In this document: piece by piece, positions 33,756 through 41,734 of the stretch | Position numbering within the stretch: position 1 is the stretch's first letter | Layout of the letters: each line of letters starts with the position of its first letter | Assembly: GCF_900770955.1 (NCBI RefSeq) | Contig: NZ_CAAGLX010000014.1 | Span: 62,001-126,000 of the forward strand | Origin: an uncultured Phascolarctobacterium sp. | GTDB lineage: Bacteria; Bacillota; Negativicutes; Acidaminococcales; Acidaminococcaceae | Direction: 5' to 3' | DNA length: 64,000 nucleotides | Position numbers and translations under genes: made by a program | The notes under the pieces: model-generated | Seen by the model: the letters and a program-made list of their open reading frames with translations, nothing else | What the model was told of the DNA's origin: nothing | Databases searched by the model: none

Positions 33756-34019
33756 ATGAAAAAGCTGTTATTTGTCCTGCTGGCAGCTTGCTGCATTTGG
33801 GCGGCGTGGGATGCAACACGTCCGGTTGATAATTATGTTGTCAAGACCGTTGCCGGAGAGGGCGATACCCTTTGGAACATTGTTGGCGGTGTCATGAGCC
33901 AAGAGGGTGACCGCAGAGACATTCACGAGGTTATCTTTTATACACGCCAGATCAGCAACATCAAGGGCACACTGCAGCCGGGGGACATCGTGCTGATTCC
34001 CATTGAGGTGCGCAAATAA
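33756..34019 (+). CDS. LysM protein with membrane anchor (YneA-like)
   Basis: About 87 residues. N-terminal signal anchor (MKKLLFVLLAACCIWAAW) and one LysM peptidoglycan-binding domain (VKTVAGEGDTLWNIVG to GDIVLIPIEV). The layout is that of YneA-type division inhibitors, which act at the cell surface during the SOS response; in a phage early operon it could delay division. An ATG six bases upstream is also possible. Function inferred from layout. Confidence 0.7.
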   Translation: MKKLLFVLLAACCIWAAWDATRPVDNYVVKTVAGEGDTLWNIVGGVMSQEGDRRDIHEVIFYTRQISNIKGTLQPGDIVLIPIEVRK

Positions 34020-34053
34020 TGACTGCGCTTTCTACGTTCCATAAAAAGAAAAA

Positions 34054-34081
34054 GAGCATTGATATTGGCGTATCAATGCTC
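34054..34081. other. Perfect hairpin after the LysM gene
   Basis: Eleven-base stem GAGCATTGATA/TATCAATGCTC with a TTGGCG loop. There is no T run on the plus side; on the minus strand it is followed by TTTTTCTTTTT, so it would end antisense transcription. A series of AAGTGAAA-like words (about 34086 to 34186) follows up to the next gene. Confidence 0.6.
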
Positions 34082-34189
34082 TAAGAAGTGAAAAATATGA
34101 GAAAAAGAATTAAATTGTTCACACAAAAGTGAAAATAAAAGTAAAAAGTGAAATCACATATATTATAACAAACATAAGGAGTGAAATCA

Positions 34190-34426
34190 ATGCAGATTGA
34201 GTTTAAATTGGAAAGAAGAATCGGTGCTCTCAGCGAGAACCCTTCCGGCTACACCAAGGAGCTGAACGTGGTTGGCTGGGATGGTAAATACACAAAATAT
34301 GACCTGCGCACCTGGAACCCCAACGGCAAGCCCGGCAAGGGCATTACGCTGACCAAAGAGGAGCTGAAGAAGCTGCACAAGCTCATCGGCGAGGAAATCC
34401 GCCAAATGGGAGGACGCAATGAGTAG
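34190..34426 (+). CDS. PC4/YdbC-family ssDNA-binding protein
   Basis: 78 residues. Matches the bacterial YdbC/PC4 pattern: IGALSENPSGYTKELNVVGW, KYDLRTWNPNG, GKGITLTKEELKKL. These small dimers bind single-stranded DNA. ATG 34190 follows AAGGAG. First gene after a promoter-like gap, so it may lead a separate early transcript; it overlaps the next gene by eight bases. Confidence 0.82.
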   Translation: MQIEFKLERRIGALSENPSGYTKELNVVGWDGKYTKYDLRTWNPNGKPGKGITLTKEELKKLHKLIGEEIRQMGGRNE

Positions 34427-34781
34427 TATCACCCGTAAAAATAAGCGTCGTGCAGCATTTAAATGTGCAAAGCAGGGCATTGCCCCGGCGCAGGCGATTG
34501 CGGCATCGGCAGCGCGCGAAATCAAAGTAACAAAGGAAGCAGCGGCTGAGACCATGGAGGTCTTGCTGCAGGCCATAGCGCTCGTGGCGGCGTATGATTA
34601 TGGCAAGCTCAACGCTAAGGATACCCGCCTTGATGTGTTGGCCAAACAATTATACCAACGCAGCATTCAGGTTAAGAAGCGCCAGCTGAATGAAGAGGAA
34701 AATAAAACCTGTCAGCGCTTTGCCGGTGCAGTTATGGAAATTTGGGAAAAAGAGGAAGGGAAAAGTTATGCAGAAGATTGA
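34419..34781 (+). CDS. Phage protein of unknown function (120 aa)
   Basis: 120 residues, helical. Basic N-terminus (SSITRKNKRRAAFKCAKQG) followed by alanine-rich helices. The basic start suggests nucleic-acid binding. No family recognised. GGGAGG precedes the ATG inside the upstream gene. Confidence 0.65.
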   Translation: MSSITRKNKRRAAFKCAKQGIAPAQAIAASAAREIKVTKEAAAETMEVLLQAIALVAAYDYGKLNAKDTRLDVLAKQLYQRSIQVKKRQLNEEENKTCQRFAGAVMEIWEKEEGKSYAED

Positions 34782-34941
34782 TTATTATGCTGTATCACGC
34801 AGTATGTATGGCTTGCTGCGCAATAAACGCATCAGCTACAAAGGACATCTGCTTGTTGAAGCTCGTAGAAAAGCACGCCATCAGGTATCTAATTTTGTTT
34901 TGCATCGCAAAGCACGTAAATTGAAAGACATGGAGGGTTAG
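34768..34941 (+). CDS. Small basic phage protein (57 aa)
   Basis: 57 residues, ATG 34768 after GGAAGGG, overlapping the previous gene by 14 bases. Strongly basic (many Arg, Lys and His), e.g. LLRNKRISYKGHL and EARRKARHQ. No family recognised; likely binds nucleic acid or a partner. Confidence 0.6.
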   Translation: MQKIDYYAVSRSMYGLLRNKRISYKGHLLVEARRKARHQVSNFVLHRKARKLKDMEG

Positions 34942-34943
34942 CA

Positions 34944-35342
34944 ATGGTATTAACTGAAGGACAGAAACAGGCAATTAAAAAGCTGGATAAAGAAATGGAA
35001 GCAGCCAAGGATCCATGCTCTAAGTATATTGCTGAGCAGCTGCTGCAGCTGGCAACTTCTTGCCCGGAGGTTGCAGAAAAAATCCTTGAGCAAAAGGAAA
35101 CCTTGGCCGGGGCGCTGGATGCCATCAAGGCAGAGGCCAAGAAGCACGCTGTTGGCGGCTGTGGCTGCGTGGATGAGGCGCAGGCGGTTGAGATTGCCTG
35201 TAAATATTACAACATCAAGGCCACAGAGCCTGCAGCAGGGGCAACGGCCGCGCACCAAGCGCTTGGCAAAGCGCTTGAAACGTCGATGGATACTGGCACT
35301 GGCGCTGCTGCCGTAAGTGTCAATCTTGATGATTTTTTCTAA
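34944..35342 (+). CDS. PcfK/AcrIIA9-like protein (candidate anti-CRISPR)
   Basis: 132 residues. The layout matches my memory of the PcfK/AcrIIA9 family: a helical start (AIKKLDKEMEAAKDP), a CPEVAEKILEQKETLAGALD stretch, a Gly-Cys turn (GGCGCVDEAQ) and a helix ending KYYNI. Some members were shown to inhibit type II-A Cas9; many others are simply called PcfK-like. The PcfJ-like gene follows 20 bases on, as in many PcfK-PcfJ pairs. The Ala-rich C-terminus is variable in the family. Inhibition of Cas9 by this copy is inference. Confidence 0.65.
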   Translation: MVLTEGQKQAIKKLDKEMEAAKDPCSKYIAEQLLQLATSCPEVAEKILEQKETLAGALDAIKAEAKKHAVGGCGCVDEAQAVEIACKYYNIKATEPAAGATAAHQALGKALETSMDTGTGAAAVSVNLDDFF

Positions 35343-35362
35343 TTTCAAGAAGGTGAAATCAA

Positions 35363-36985
35363 TTGAAAAAGAAGGAAATAGAGCAGGCGGTTGTTAAGTG
35401 TTGGCCTGAAAGCAGAGAAAGACTGCTGGGCGATAAAGATTTCCTGCACTTTATGCGGTATTTCCCTGCTGGCATTGGCGATAAAGTGAAACGCTATTTT
35501 AATCAGGTAGCCACGGGAAACGAAAACTTTTTCATGGTGCCTGACCGTGAAGATAAGCAAAAGGCCATATGCAGCAGGTGTGGCAAGCACATTGTTCTTG
35601 CTAAGTTTAAGTTAAGCCATAAAGACAGAACAACTTGCCCGAAATGTGGAGCAGATGGTGAGGTTGTACATGCCTGGCGAAGAGCACGTACCCAAGCGAA
35701 GTATTATTTTACATATTTTGAACGTGCTCTGTATGACAAAGAAGCTATAATCGCTCGCAGCTTTGCTGTCTATCGCTGTATATGCACCGATACCGGAGAA
35801 ATATTTGACGATTATGTTCCACGTGAATATTACCTGATGCGCAAGGGGGAAGCAATCCATTGGACGCATGAATGCGATTTTTGGGGTCATGAATGGTGGA
35901 GCAAAAGAAGAAGCTTGTACAGCAAGGATTATGTTATGGAGCTTAGCGGTTACCAGGTATGCCTTGGCTTAGACAGGCTGAAGCCGCTTTTAAAGGATAG
36001 CTGGCTAAAATACAGTCAGCTGGATGCTTTCATCAGGCTGACAGGAGCAGAAGATGCTTTCCGGTATATAGAGCTTTATCAAAAGCATCCGCAGCTAGAG
36101 CACATAATGAAAATGGGACTGTGGAACATAATAGCGGAAGGCTTACGATGCCACAGCTTCCGGAGTATATTCAACTGGAAGGGCAAAACACCTAAGGACC
36201 TGTTTGGAATACCAATCGGCAAAGGAGATATGCTTGCACTATCAGCTTTGGCGGTGGATATGGATACATTTAAACTGGCGCTGTATCTAAAGAAAAATTC
36301 GCGCTTTAGTCTTGTAGACCTTGCACAAAAGCGCAAGGAGCTGGAACAGCTGAGTAACTTCGACACATGCGAAAGGTTTGACACATTGAAAGGCTATGGC
36401 GTTTGCGCAGAAGAGACTTTAAAGTATATACTTCGACAGCAGCGGAAAAAGACAAGATACTACAGCATCCGAGGAATTCTTATTGACTGGATTGATTACC
36501 TGCAAGACTGCGGCAAGATTGGCTTAAACATGGAAGATACAGCGGTGCTGAAGCCGCATGATCTGCAGCAGGCACACCATAACATTATTACACAGCTTAA
36601 GATTAAAGCAGATGAAGAGCTTGATAAGCAGATTGCCCAACTTAAAGAGGAACGCAAGCAGTATAACTTTACCGCCGGCGGTTTTTCAGCAAAGGTTGCA
36701 GAAAGCTCATCGGAGCTTATTGCTGAAGGCAAAGTCCTGCATCATTGCGTAGGAACATATGCAGATAAACACGCCAAAGGTAAATGCACCATTATCCTGA
36801 TACGCAGACTGGAAGAACCGGAAGTGCCATTTTATACAATGGAGCTTGTTGGTCCTGAAAAGCGAATCATTCAGGTGCGCGGTAACCATAACTGTGGCAT
36901 GACGCAGGAGGTAGAAGCCTTTGTTGAGAGCTATAAAAAATATTTAGCGGAACTAGGGAAGAAGAAGGGAGCGAAAGCAGCATGA
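35363..36985 (+). CDS. PcfJ-like protein
   Basis: 540 residues, TTG start after AGAAGGTGAAATC. A zinc-ribbon-like pair CSRCG and CPKCG lies near residues 72-95; the C-terminal PcfJ motif LHHCVGTYADKHAKGKCTII followed by FYTMEL lies near 455-490. PcfJ was first named on a conjugative plasmid and its molecular role is unknown. The size is normal for the family. It pairs with the upstream PcfK-like gene and overlaps the next by four bases. Confidence 0.82.
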   Translation: MKKKEIEQAVVKCWPESRERLLGDKDFLHFMRYFPAGIGDKVKRYFNQVATGNENFFMVPDREDKQKAICSRCGKHIVLAKFKLSHKDRTTCPKCGADGEVVHAWRRARTQAKYYFTYFERALYDKEAIIARSFAVYRCICTDTGEIFDDYVPREYYLMRKGEAIHWTHECDFWGHEWWSKRRSLYSKDYVMELSGYQVCLGLDRLKPLLKDSWLKYSQLDAFIRLTGAEDAFRYIELYQKHPQLEHIMKMGLWNIIAEGLRCHSFRSIFNWKGKTPKDLFGIPIGKGDMLALSALAVDMDTFKLALYLKKNSRFSLVDLAQKRKELEQLSNFDTCERFDTLKGYGVCAEETLKYILRQQRKKTRYYSIRGILIDWIDYLQDCGKIGLNMEDTAVLKPHDLQQAHHNIITQLKIKADEELDKQIAQLKEERKQYNFTAGGFSAKVAESSSELIAEGKVLHHCVGTYADKHAKGKCTIILIRRLEEPEVPFYTMELVGPEKRIIQVRGNHNCGMTQEVEAFVESYKKYLAELGKKKGAKAA

Positions 36986-37974
36986 ATGACCTGCAGGTAA
37001 CGCGCACACCGGAGATGGTGGCGGCGGAAATTAACCTTATTAAGGACCAGACACGCAAGCTGGTTCTGAGCAACAGCATCCTTATCGGCAAGAAGCTGAA
37101 AGAAGTTAAAGAGATGCTGGAGCCTGGCCAATTCGGCAAATGGCTTACTGAGGCGGTGGATTTTAGCCAAAGCACAGCCAACAACCTTATGCGTGTATAT
37201 GATGAGTACGGCGCTGATCAGGGGGTATTGTTTGGCAGTGCTGCCAAAAGCGATGTGGTAGAAAAGCTGACGTATACGCAGGCTGTTTTACTCTTAGGCG
37301 TGCCGGCAGAACAGCGTGAGGATTTTATCAAGGAAGCGCATGTTGAGGATATCAGCACGCGTGAGCTGCAGGCGGAAATCAAAAAGCTGAAGATGGCCAA
37401 AGAAGCTGCTGAAGCCAAAGCGGAAGCTGACCATAAGCTGACCAGAAAAACCGAAGAGAAGCTGGCCAAGGTCAGCAGGCAGGCCGAAGAGCTCAGCATG
37501 CAGCTGGCTGGTGCTGCAGAAAGCAAGAAGATTGCCGAAGCCATGAGCACTCAGCGTGATGTTTTGGAGCATGAAGCCGAAGAGCTGCGTAAAAGCCTTT
37601 ATAACAGAGAGCAGGAAACAGCTATCTTAGAAGAACGCATCAAAGAGCTGGAAGAACAGCTCAAACAGCCGGTAACAGTTGCTACAAAGACGGAGATTGT
37701 GGAAAAGGTGCCTGAGGCTGTTGCGCAGGAGCTGGAAGAGCTTCGTAGTAAGCTGGCAGAAAGTGAAAATGATGCAGGCGCTCAGAAAGAGGCGCTGGAG
37801 CTTAAGGTGGAGATTTGGGCGGTGCTCAATGGCATCAATAAGCTGCTGGAGCATCTGGACAAAGTGCAGGATGGCAAGCGTGGCGCCGGCGTATGCAAAG
37901 CGCTGGCCAGTGCCTTGGCGCAGAGCCAAAACCAGATTACCAAGCGCTTGGCAAAATTTGAGCAGGAGGCTTAG
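36982..37974 (+). CDS. DUF3102-type coiled-coil phage protein
   Basis: 330 residues. The N-terminal 110 residues follow the DUF3102 pattern (EINLIKDQTRKLVLSNSI, IGKKLKEVKEML, GQFGKWLTEAVDFSQSTA), which resembles a DNA-binding ParB/KilA-like helical region. A long coiled coil follows (about 130-280). Found in many phages and ICEs near replication genes; role unknown. Start overlaps the upstream stop (ATGA). Confidence 0.78.
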   Translation: MNDLQVTRTPEMVAAEINLIKDQTRKLVLSNSILIGKKLKEVKEMLEPGQFGKWLTEAVDFSQSTANNLMRVYDEYGADQGVLFGSAAKSDVVEKLTYTQAVLLLGVPAEQREDFIKEAHVEDISTRELQAEIKKLKMAKEAAEAKAEADHKLTRKTEEKLAKVSRQAEELSMQLAGAAESKKIAEAMSTQRDVLEHEAEELRKSLYNREQETAILEERIKELEEQLKQPVTVATKTEIVEKVPEAVAQELEELRSKLAESENDAGAQKEALELKVEIWAVLNGINKLLEHLDKVQDGKRGAGVCKALASALAQSQNQITKRLAKFEQEA

Positions 37975-37976
37975 TT

Positions 37977-38093
37977 ATGGAGATTATGCTTATTGATTTT
38001 GCGATTTATCTTATTGCGACGGTAATGATTATGTGCTTTGCAATCAGCTATATCGATTTCAAGGAGGCTTCTAAATGGAAGAATTCGAAGTAA
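37977..38093 (+). CDS. Small membrane protein (38 aa)
   Basis: 38 residues with one membrane span (IMLIDFAIYLIATVMIMCF) and a short basic tail. AGGAGG lies nine bases before the ATG. Its last 19 bases overlap the next gene in another frame, whose ribosome site lies within it. Small phage membrane peptides can be holin-like or modulators; no function claimed. Confidence 0.55.
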   Translation: MEIMLIDFAIYLIATVMIMCFAISYIDFKEASKWKNSK

Positions 38094-38629
38094 AATTTAT
38101 CATTCGCAAAGGCGGGAGCACGAAGGTACGTTACACGGTTAAACCCCCGAATGCAGAGCCTGAGGAAAATATTATCAGCAGGTCAGATGTGCCGCATGAG
38201 GACTTTCGCAAGCTGTGGGCGTTCTTGTCCCCGGTAGCACGTAGAATGCTCGAATTTCCCGCGAAGAACGAAGACGGCGAGCCTTTGCACGTTTGGGTAA
38301 CAAAGGTAAATTTTGTATATCATAAGGATTTTGGCGATGGCATGCAGCTGGTAGTGCTAATGGACGGCTTTAAAAATTCTAGTGAGCCGTTAATGGTAGT
38401 AACGCGTAAATTTTTTACCGCTGCAGTCGATTACCGCACGTTTACCAACGGAAAACAAATACCTTTGTTGATGCTGTTACCGAACGAAGTCAAGCTGATG
38501 GAATCTTTAAAACAAGAGGCGTTTAATTATGCGTACTATTGTAAGCGTGAGCAGCCGACGGTAGACGAAGCTCAACACGCCTATGAGAGTGGAGCATATC
38601 CAGATGAAATTGGGAGGGATAAAGCATGA
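38075..38629 (+). CDS. Phage protein of unknown function (184 aa)
   Basis: 184 residues, AAGGAGG before the ATG. Beta-rich first two thirds (VKFIIRKGGSTKVRYTVK, LHVWVTKVNFVYHK), helical end. No family recognised; no membrane span. Overlaps both neighbours by a few bases, so it is part of the coupled early operon. Confidence 0.7.
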   Translation: MEEFEVKFIIRKGGSTKVRYTVKPPNAEPEENIISRSDVPHEDFRKLWAFLSPVARRMLEFPAKNEDGEPLHVWVTKVNFVYHKDFGDGMQLVVLMDGFKNSSEPLMVVTRKFFTAAVDYRTFTNGKQIPLLMLLPNEVKLMESLKQEAFNYAYYCKREQPTVDEAQHAYESGAYPDEIGRDKA

Positions 38630-38814
38630 GGCGTAAATGTAACTTATGCGGGCAGAGAAGCGGCAGTTGCAATCGTTATATATTGAAGAATGGCCAAGAA
38701 ATAACAATTTGCCCGAGCTGTCTTGCATTTAGCAATGATGAAACTGCCAAGATAGCACGTCAGGCACATCGGGAAGGCTTATTGGTGAAAGGAGATATCA
38801 AGAGACAAAAATGA
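38626..38814 (+). CDS. Small zinc-ribbon-like protein
   Basis: 62 residues. Two Cys pairs, CNLCG (5-9) and CPSC (29-32), spaced as in a treble-clef or zinc ribbon, then a basic helix. Overlaps both neighbours by four bases. No specific family recognised. Confidence 0.65.
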   Translation: MRRKCNLCGQRSGSCNRYILKNGQEITICPSCLAFSNDETAKIARQAHREGLLVKGDIKRQK

Positions 38815-39161
38815 ACGAGAAAGCGAATGATTTGACTGAAAGCTGCATTAATAAATTCCATGAGCTGGCCAACCTTTTCAAGGCAAAGAACAAGCAATAC
38901 GGAGACAAAGACCAGCTGGCGAATTTTCGCAACGGAGCTATGCTGCAATACGGCGATGATAGCTGGGAACATATGTATGAGACAGCAAAAAGCTATTGCT
39001 TAAAGCACGTTGCCCATGTTTTCGGTGCCGGGCAAACAATTAATGATGAAAAAATTACTGAAAGCCTTGGCGATATTGCCGTATATTGCATCATCATGCA
39101 GCACATGGTGGAGAGCAATAAGCAGGCTGCAGAAAAAACAAAGGAGTATGACCATGAATAA
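38811..39161 (+). CDS. DUF1599-like nucleotide-modification-associated protein
   Basis: 116 residues, all-helical, with KNKQYGDKDQLANF and ITESLGDIAVYCIIM as in DUF1599-type phage proteins, which are linked by context to nucleotide metabolism and MazG-like pyrophosphatases. The EXXXD-like metal residues (ESLGD) are present. Next to dUTPase, in agreement with a nucleotide-pool role. Confidence 0.6.
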   Translation: MNEKANDLTESCINKFHELANLFKAKNKQYGDKDQLANFRNGAMLQYGDDSWEHMYETAKSYCLKHVAHVFGAGQTINDEKITESLGDIAVYCIIMQHMVESNKQAAEKTKEYDHE

Positions 39162-39315
39162 TAAGGAAGCATCAATCAATAAGGTAGACGAATTAGTCAA
39201 TCGGGCGCAGCTTGCCATCAATGACTGGCAGTGCAACGGCGATGTGGATTGCCTGGAAAAAGCAGCAGCATATTTGCGTGCGGCGCTGCTGGAAGGGGAG
39301 AGCAAGGATGAATAG
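39154..39315 (+). CDS. Small phage protein (53 aa)
   Basis: 53 residues, helical, acidic. AAAGGAG lies nine bases before ATG 39154; it overlaps both neighbours by eight bases. No family recognised. Confidence 0.6.
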   Translation: MNNKEASINKVDELVNRAQLAINDWQCNGDVDCLEKAAAYLRAALLEGESKDE

Positions 39316-39757
39316 CATTATTAAATTTTTACCTACTGTTGATGCACCGGAAAGCACAAAGCTGCCGCAGCGCAGCACTAAGTTTTCCGCAGGTTATGAT
39401 TTTTACGCTCCGACCGATATTTTTATTCCGGCCGGCGGCGAAAGCGTGCTGGTTCCGTTGAACGTCAAAGCTATTATGCCCGGGGATATGGTGATGATGT
39501 TGTTCATCCGCAGCAGTCTTGCCGTTAAATTCAATTTGTCGCTGGTTAACAGCGTAGGTATTATCGATAGTGATTATGCAAACAATCCAAATAATGATGG
39601 TAACATAGGCGTCAAATTCAGAAATAGCGGTTGCGAAAACATCATCATTAGAGAAGGCGAACGCTGCATGCAGGGAATTTTTGTACGTTACTTTGTAACT
39701 GAAGATGATCATGCGAGCGGCGAACGTGTGGGCGGCTATGGTTCAACAGACCGTTAA
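39308..39757 (+). CDS. dut: dUTPase
   Basis: 149 residues; hydrolyses dUTP to dUMP and keeps uracil out of phage DNA. All five trimeric dUTPase motifs appear: AGYDFYAP; IRSSLA; NSVGIIDSDY; GERCMQGIFV; and the C-terminal ERVGGYGSTDR arm. GGGGAGAGCAAGG precedes the ATG. Confidence 0.93.
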   Translation: MNSIIKFLPTVDAPESTKLPQRSTKFSAGYDFYAPTDIFIPAGGESVLVPLNVKAIMPGDMVMMLFIRSSLAVKFNLSLVNSVGIIDSDYANNPNNDGNIGVKFRNSGCENIIIREGERCMQGIFVRYFVTEDDHASGERVGGYGSTDR

Positions 39758-39780
39758 CAGACAATAAAGCAAATATCTCT

Positions 39781-39908
39781 GCCGCAGAGCGCAGGCCGTA
39801 GAGCTGCTGCCTCGCTCATATTTAACTAGCGGATTATATACAAGCATTGCAAATGGCGCAGACAAAAAGAAGAAGTATATCGCACGTATGCGGCCTGCGC
39901 TCTGCGGC
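39781..39908. repeat. 18-bp perfect inverted repeat enclosing 92 bases
   Basis: GCCGCAGAGCGCAGGCCG (39781-39798) and its exact reverse complement (39891-39908). The arms are much richer in G and C than the 92 bases between them. Not a terminator: there is no T run and the loop is long. The 177 bases between dut and the next small ORF hold only this. Confidence 0.85.
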
Positions 39909-39934
39909 GGAAAAAAGGAAGGACGTATAAGCAA

Positions 39935-40027
39935 GTGTATAATGTAGATGACTTTACCATTAATCTTGTTATAACTGTCATAGTGCTACTGATTGGCCTG
40001 GCGCTGGTGCGCGGCGAAAATGATTAA
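39935..40027 (+). CDS. Small membrane peptide (30 aa)
   Basis: 30 residues, GTG start, one span (INLVITVIVLLIGLALV). GGAAGGA lies 12 bases upstream, rather far. It overlaps the next gene by eight bases, which argues for real translation. Confidence 0.4.
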   Translation: MYNVDDFTINLVITVIVLLIGLALVRGEND

Positions 40028-40271
40028 AGCAGCTAAGGCTTTTGGTGGGGCGAAAGCATATGACATATCAATAGCATGCCCCTGCAGAGAATGTGACGTG
40101 CGTTCCCCAGGTTGCGGCAGAATATGCAGCGATTACAAAAAGTATAAATTTGTCCTGGCCATACTGAATGGGAAGCGTCAGGCGAAGGCAAAAGCAGCGG
40201 CTGAATGTCGCGAGATGCGCAATGAGCGCATCAGAGAATGGAAGCATAATAAATGTTGGCCCAAAGGCTAG
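40020..40271 (+). CDS. Cysteine-containing small phage protein (83 aa)
   Basis: 83 residues. Cys-rich middle (CPCRECDVRSPGCGRICSDY, five Cys within 20 residues, suggestive of a zinc site) and a strongly basic C-terminal helix. No family recognised by name, though similar short Cys-rich proteins are common in Firmicute phages. Confidence 0.65.
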   Translation: MIKAAKAFGGAKAYDISIACPCRECDVRSPGCGRICSDYKKYKFVLAILNGKRQAKAKAAAECREMRNERIREWKHNKCWPKG

Positions 40272-40294
40272 CGTAAATAATAGATGATAAAGAA

Positions 40295-40348
40295 TATATG
40301 AAGGGAATACTGCGGGGCTGTTCTGCCTCGCAGGTTTCTTCATTATAT
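40295..40348 (+). other. Two-part RNA/DNA hairpin before the HUH gene
   Basis: Inner nine-pair stem CTGCGGGGC/GCCTCGCAG (40310-40318 with 40325-40333) and an outer stem TATATGAAG/CTTCATTATA. A T run comes only seven bases later, so it may be a terminator or a structured leader. The rest of 40,272-40,440 shows a GGGGG ribosome-site-like stretch before the next ATG. Confidence 0.55.
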
Positions 40349-40440
40349 AATGGAAGTTTTTTGAAGGTCCGCAGAGGCCTTTGAGGCTTGTATGTAAGTA
40401 ATAACAAAGCGACCACAAAAAATATCAGGGGGATAAATCA

Positions 40441-41256
40441 ATGGCAATGAGAATAGGCATAAGAGAAAAAACATATTACTGCCAGGGAACCAGTGAAAGT
40501 AAAAAGCCTGATTACATTGAAATTGATTTATTTCCTTTCGTGGATGTCAAATACAAACCTTGCAGAAGTGGCAGACAGAAGGCAACAACTCCGAAGCAGA
40601 AAAACCTTAACGATAAAAAGGCACGCAGATATTTTAGACTGCTGGCCAAAAGCAATTTTGGCAGCAAAGACATTCATCTGACTTTAAGCTATGACAACGA
40701 TAATCTTCCTGATACACCGGAACAGGGAGAGAAAAGGCTGCGTAATTATATGCGCAGATTGAAAAGATTATATAAAGCTAATGGCAAAGAATTGAAATAC
40801 ATCTATGTTACCGAGGTTAGCAGCAAGGGCAGAGTGCATCATCATCTGTTGATTAATCGTGGCGTAGACCGTGATGCTATCGAAAAAGCATGGGGACATG
40901 GTTGGGCGAACAGCAAGCGTATTCAGGCAGAGCATGGAGGAATTGAAGCTTTGGTATGTTACCTTAGCAAAGATCCTAAAGGCCGCAAAAGATACACTTC
41001 ATCCCGTAACCTTGTGAAGCCGCTGGAATCTGTAAGCGATACCAAAACAAGTCGTAAGCAATTCCAGCAGCTGACTCTTTGGCCGGAAGACTGCGAAGAT
41101 ATGCAAAAACATTTTGAACAAAAACATCCTGACTATCGTATCATCAGCGTGGAGAAATATTATAATGCTGTCACCTGCGAATGGTATATCAGAGCGAAGA
41201 TGGAGCTTAGGGATGACTATAAGCGCAAGAAGGGAGCAAAGCGACGGAATGAATAA
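40441..41256 (+). CDS. HUH-type replication-associated protein
   Basis: 271 residues. HUH metal motif VHHHLLIN (near residue 138) and a downstream tyrosine region VCYLSKDPKGRKRY (near 180), as in rolling-circle replication-associated proteins; preceded by IHLTLSYDND (motif 1-like, near 78). HUH enzymes nick one DNA strand and stay attached through tyrosine. Such genes occur in some tailed Firmicute phages. It overlaps rusA by eight bases. Confidence 0.78.
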   Translation: MAMRIGIREKTYYCQGTSESKKPDYIEIDLFPFVDVKYKPCRSGRQKATTPKQKNLNDKKARRYFRLLAKSNFGSKDIHLTLSYDNDNLPDTPEQGEKRLRNYMRRLKRLYKANGKELKYIYVTEVSSKGRVHHHLLINRGVDRDAIEKAWGHGWANSKRIQAEHGGIEALVCYLSKDPKGRKRYTSSRNLVKPLESVSDTKTSRKQFQQLTLWPEDCEDMQKHFEQKHPDYRIISVEKYYNAVTCEWYIRAKMELRDDYKRKKGAKRRNE

Positions 41257-41632
41257 ATTGAATTTAATATTGACTATACCGCCTAGCGTCAATCATTGCT
41301 ATAAAAACTTCACGTGCATGGGACGCAGGAACCGTGTGCTTACGCCATTGGCAAGAGCCTGGAAGGAAGAGGCGTATTATATTGCTAATGCTTTGGCGCA
41401 TCGGGAAGGCTGGCGCGTGCCTGAACCAGAAGAAAAGATTGTGCTGGAAGTAGTTGCTTTCTGGCCAGACGGCAGGCGGCGCGATATGAACAATACGCAT
41501 AAGCTGCTTTGTGATGCCTTAGAGGGTGCAGTGTATCTTGATGACAAGATGGTGCTTGTGCGGGATATGGATTTTTCCGTTGACAGGAAGCGACCTAGGC
41601 TAGAGGTATGCGTATATGTGAAAGACGATTAA
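41249..41632 (+). CDS. rusA: RusA-family Holliday junction resolvase
   Basis: 127 residues. RusA pattern: LNLILTIPPSVNHCYK at the start and the catalytic acidic region DGRRRDMNNTHKLLCDALEG with later YLDDKMV. Resolves branched DNA made during phage replication or recombination. AGAAGGGAG precedes the ATG. Confidence 0.88.
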   Translation: MNKLNLILTIPPSVNHCYKNFTCMGRRNRVLTPLARAWKEEAYYIANALAHREGWRVPEPEEKIVLEVVAFWPDGRRRDMNNTHKLLCDALEGAVYLDDKMVLVRDMDFSVDRKRPRLEVCVYVKDD

Positions 41633-41734
41633 AACGCAAAAATTAACCTCTAAGAATATAAAACCCTAGGAAAATACCCATAATAAATTTTTAAGTTTGC
41701 ATGCAGATTATCAAAACCAGCAGGAGGGCAACGT

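Noticed and set aside
37977..38093. Holin call for the 38-residue membrane protein
   Set aside because: One span and position among early genes do not support a lysis role; lysis genes are expected beyond base 64,000.
39852..39929. 25-codon frame across the right arm of the inverted repeat
   Set aside because: No ribosome site and no protein-like pattern beyond basic residues; the inverted repeat explains the sequence better.
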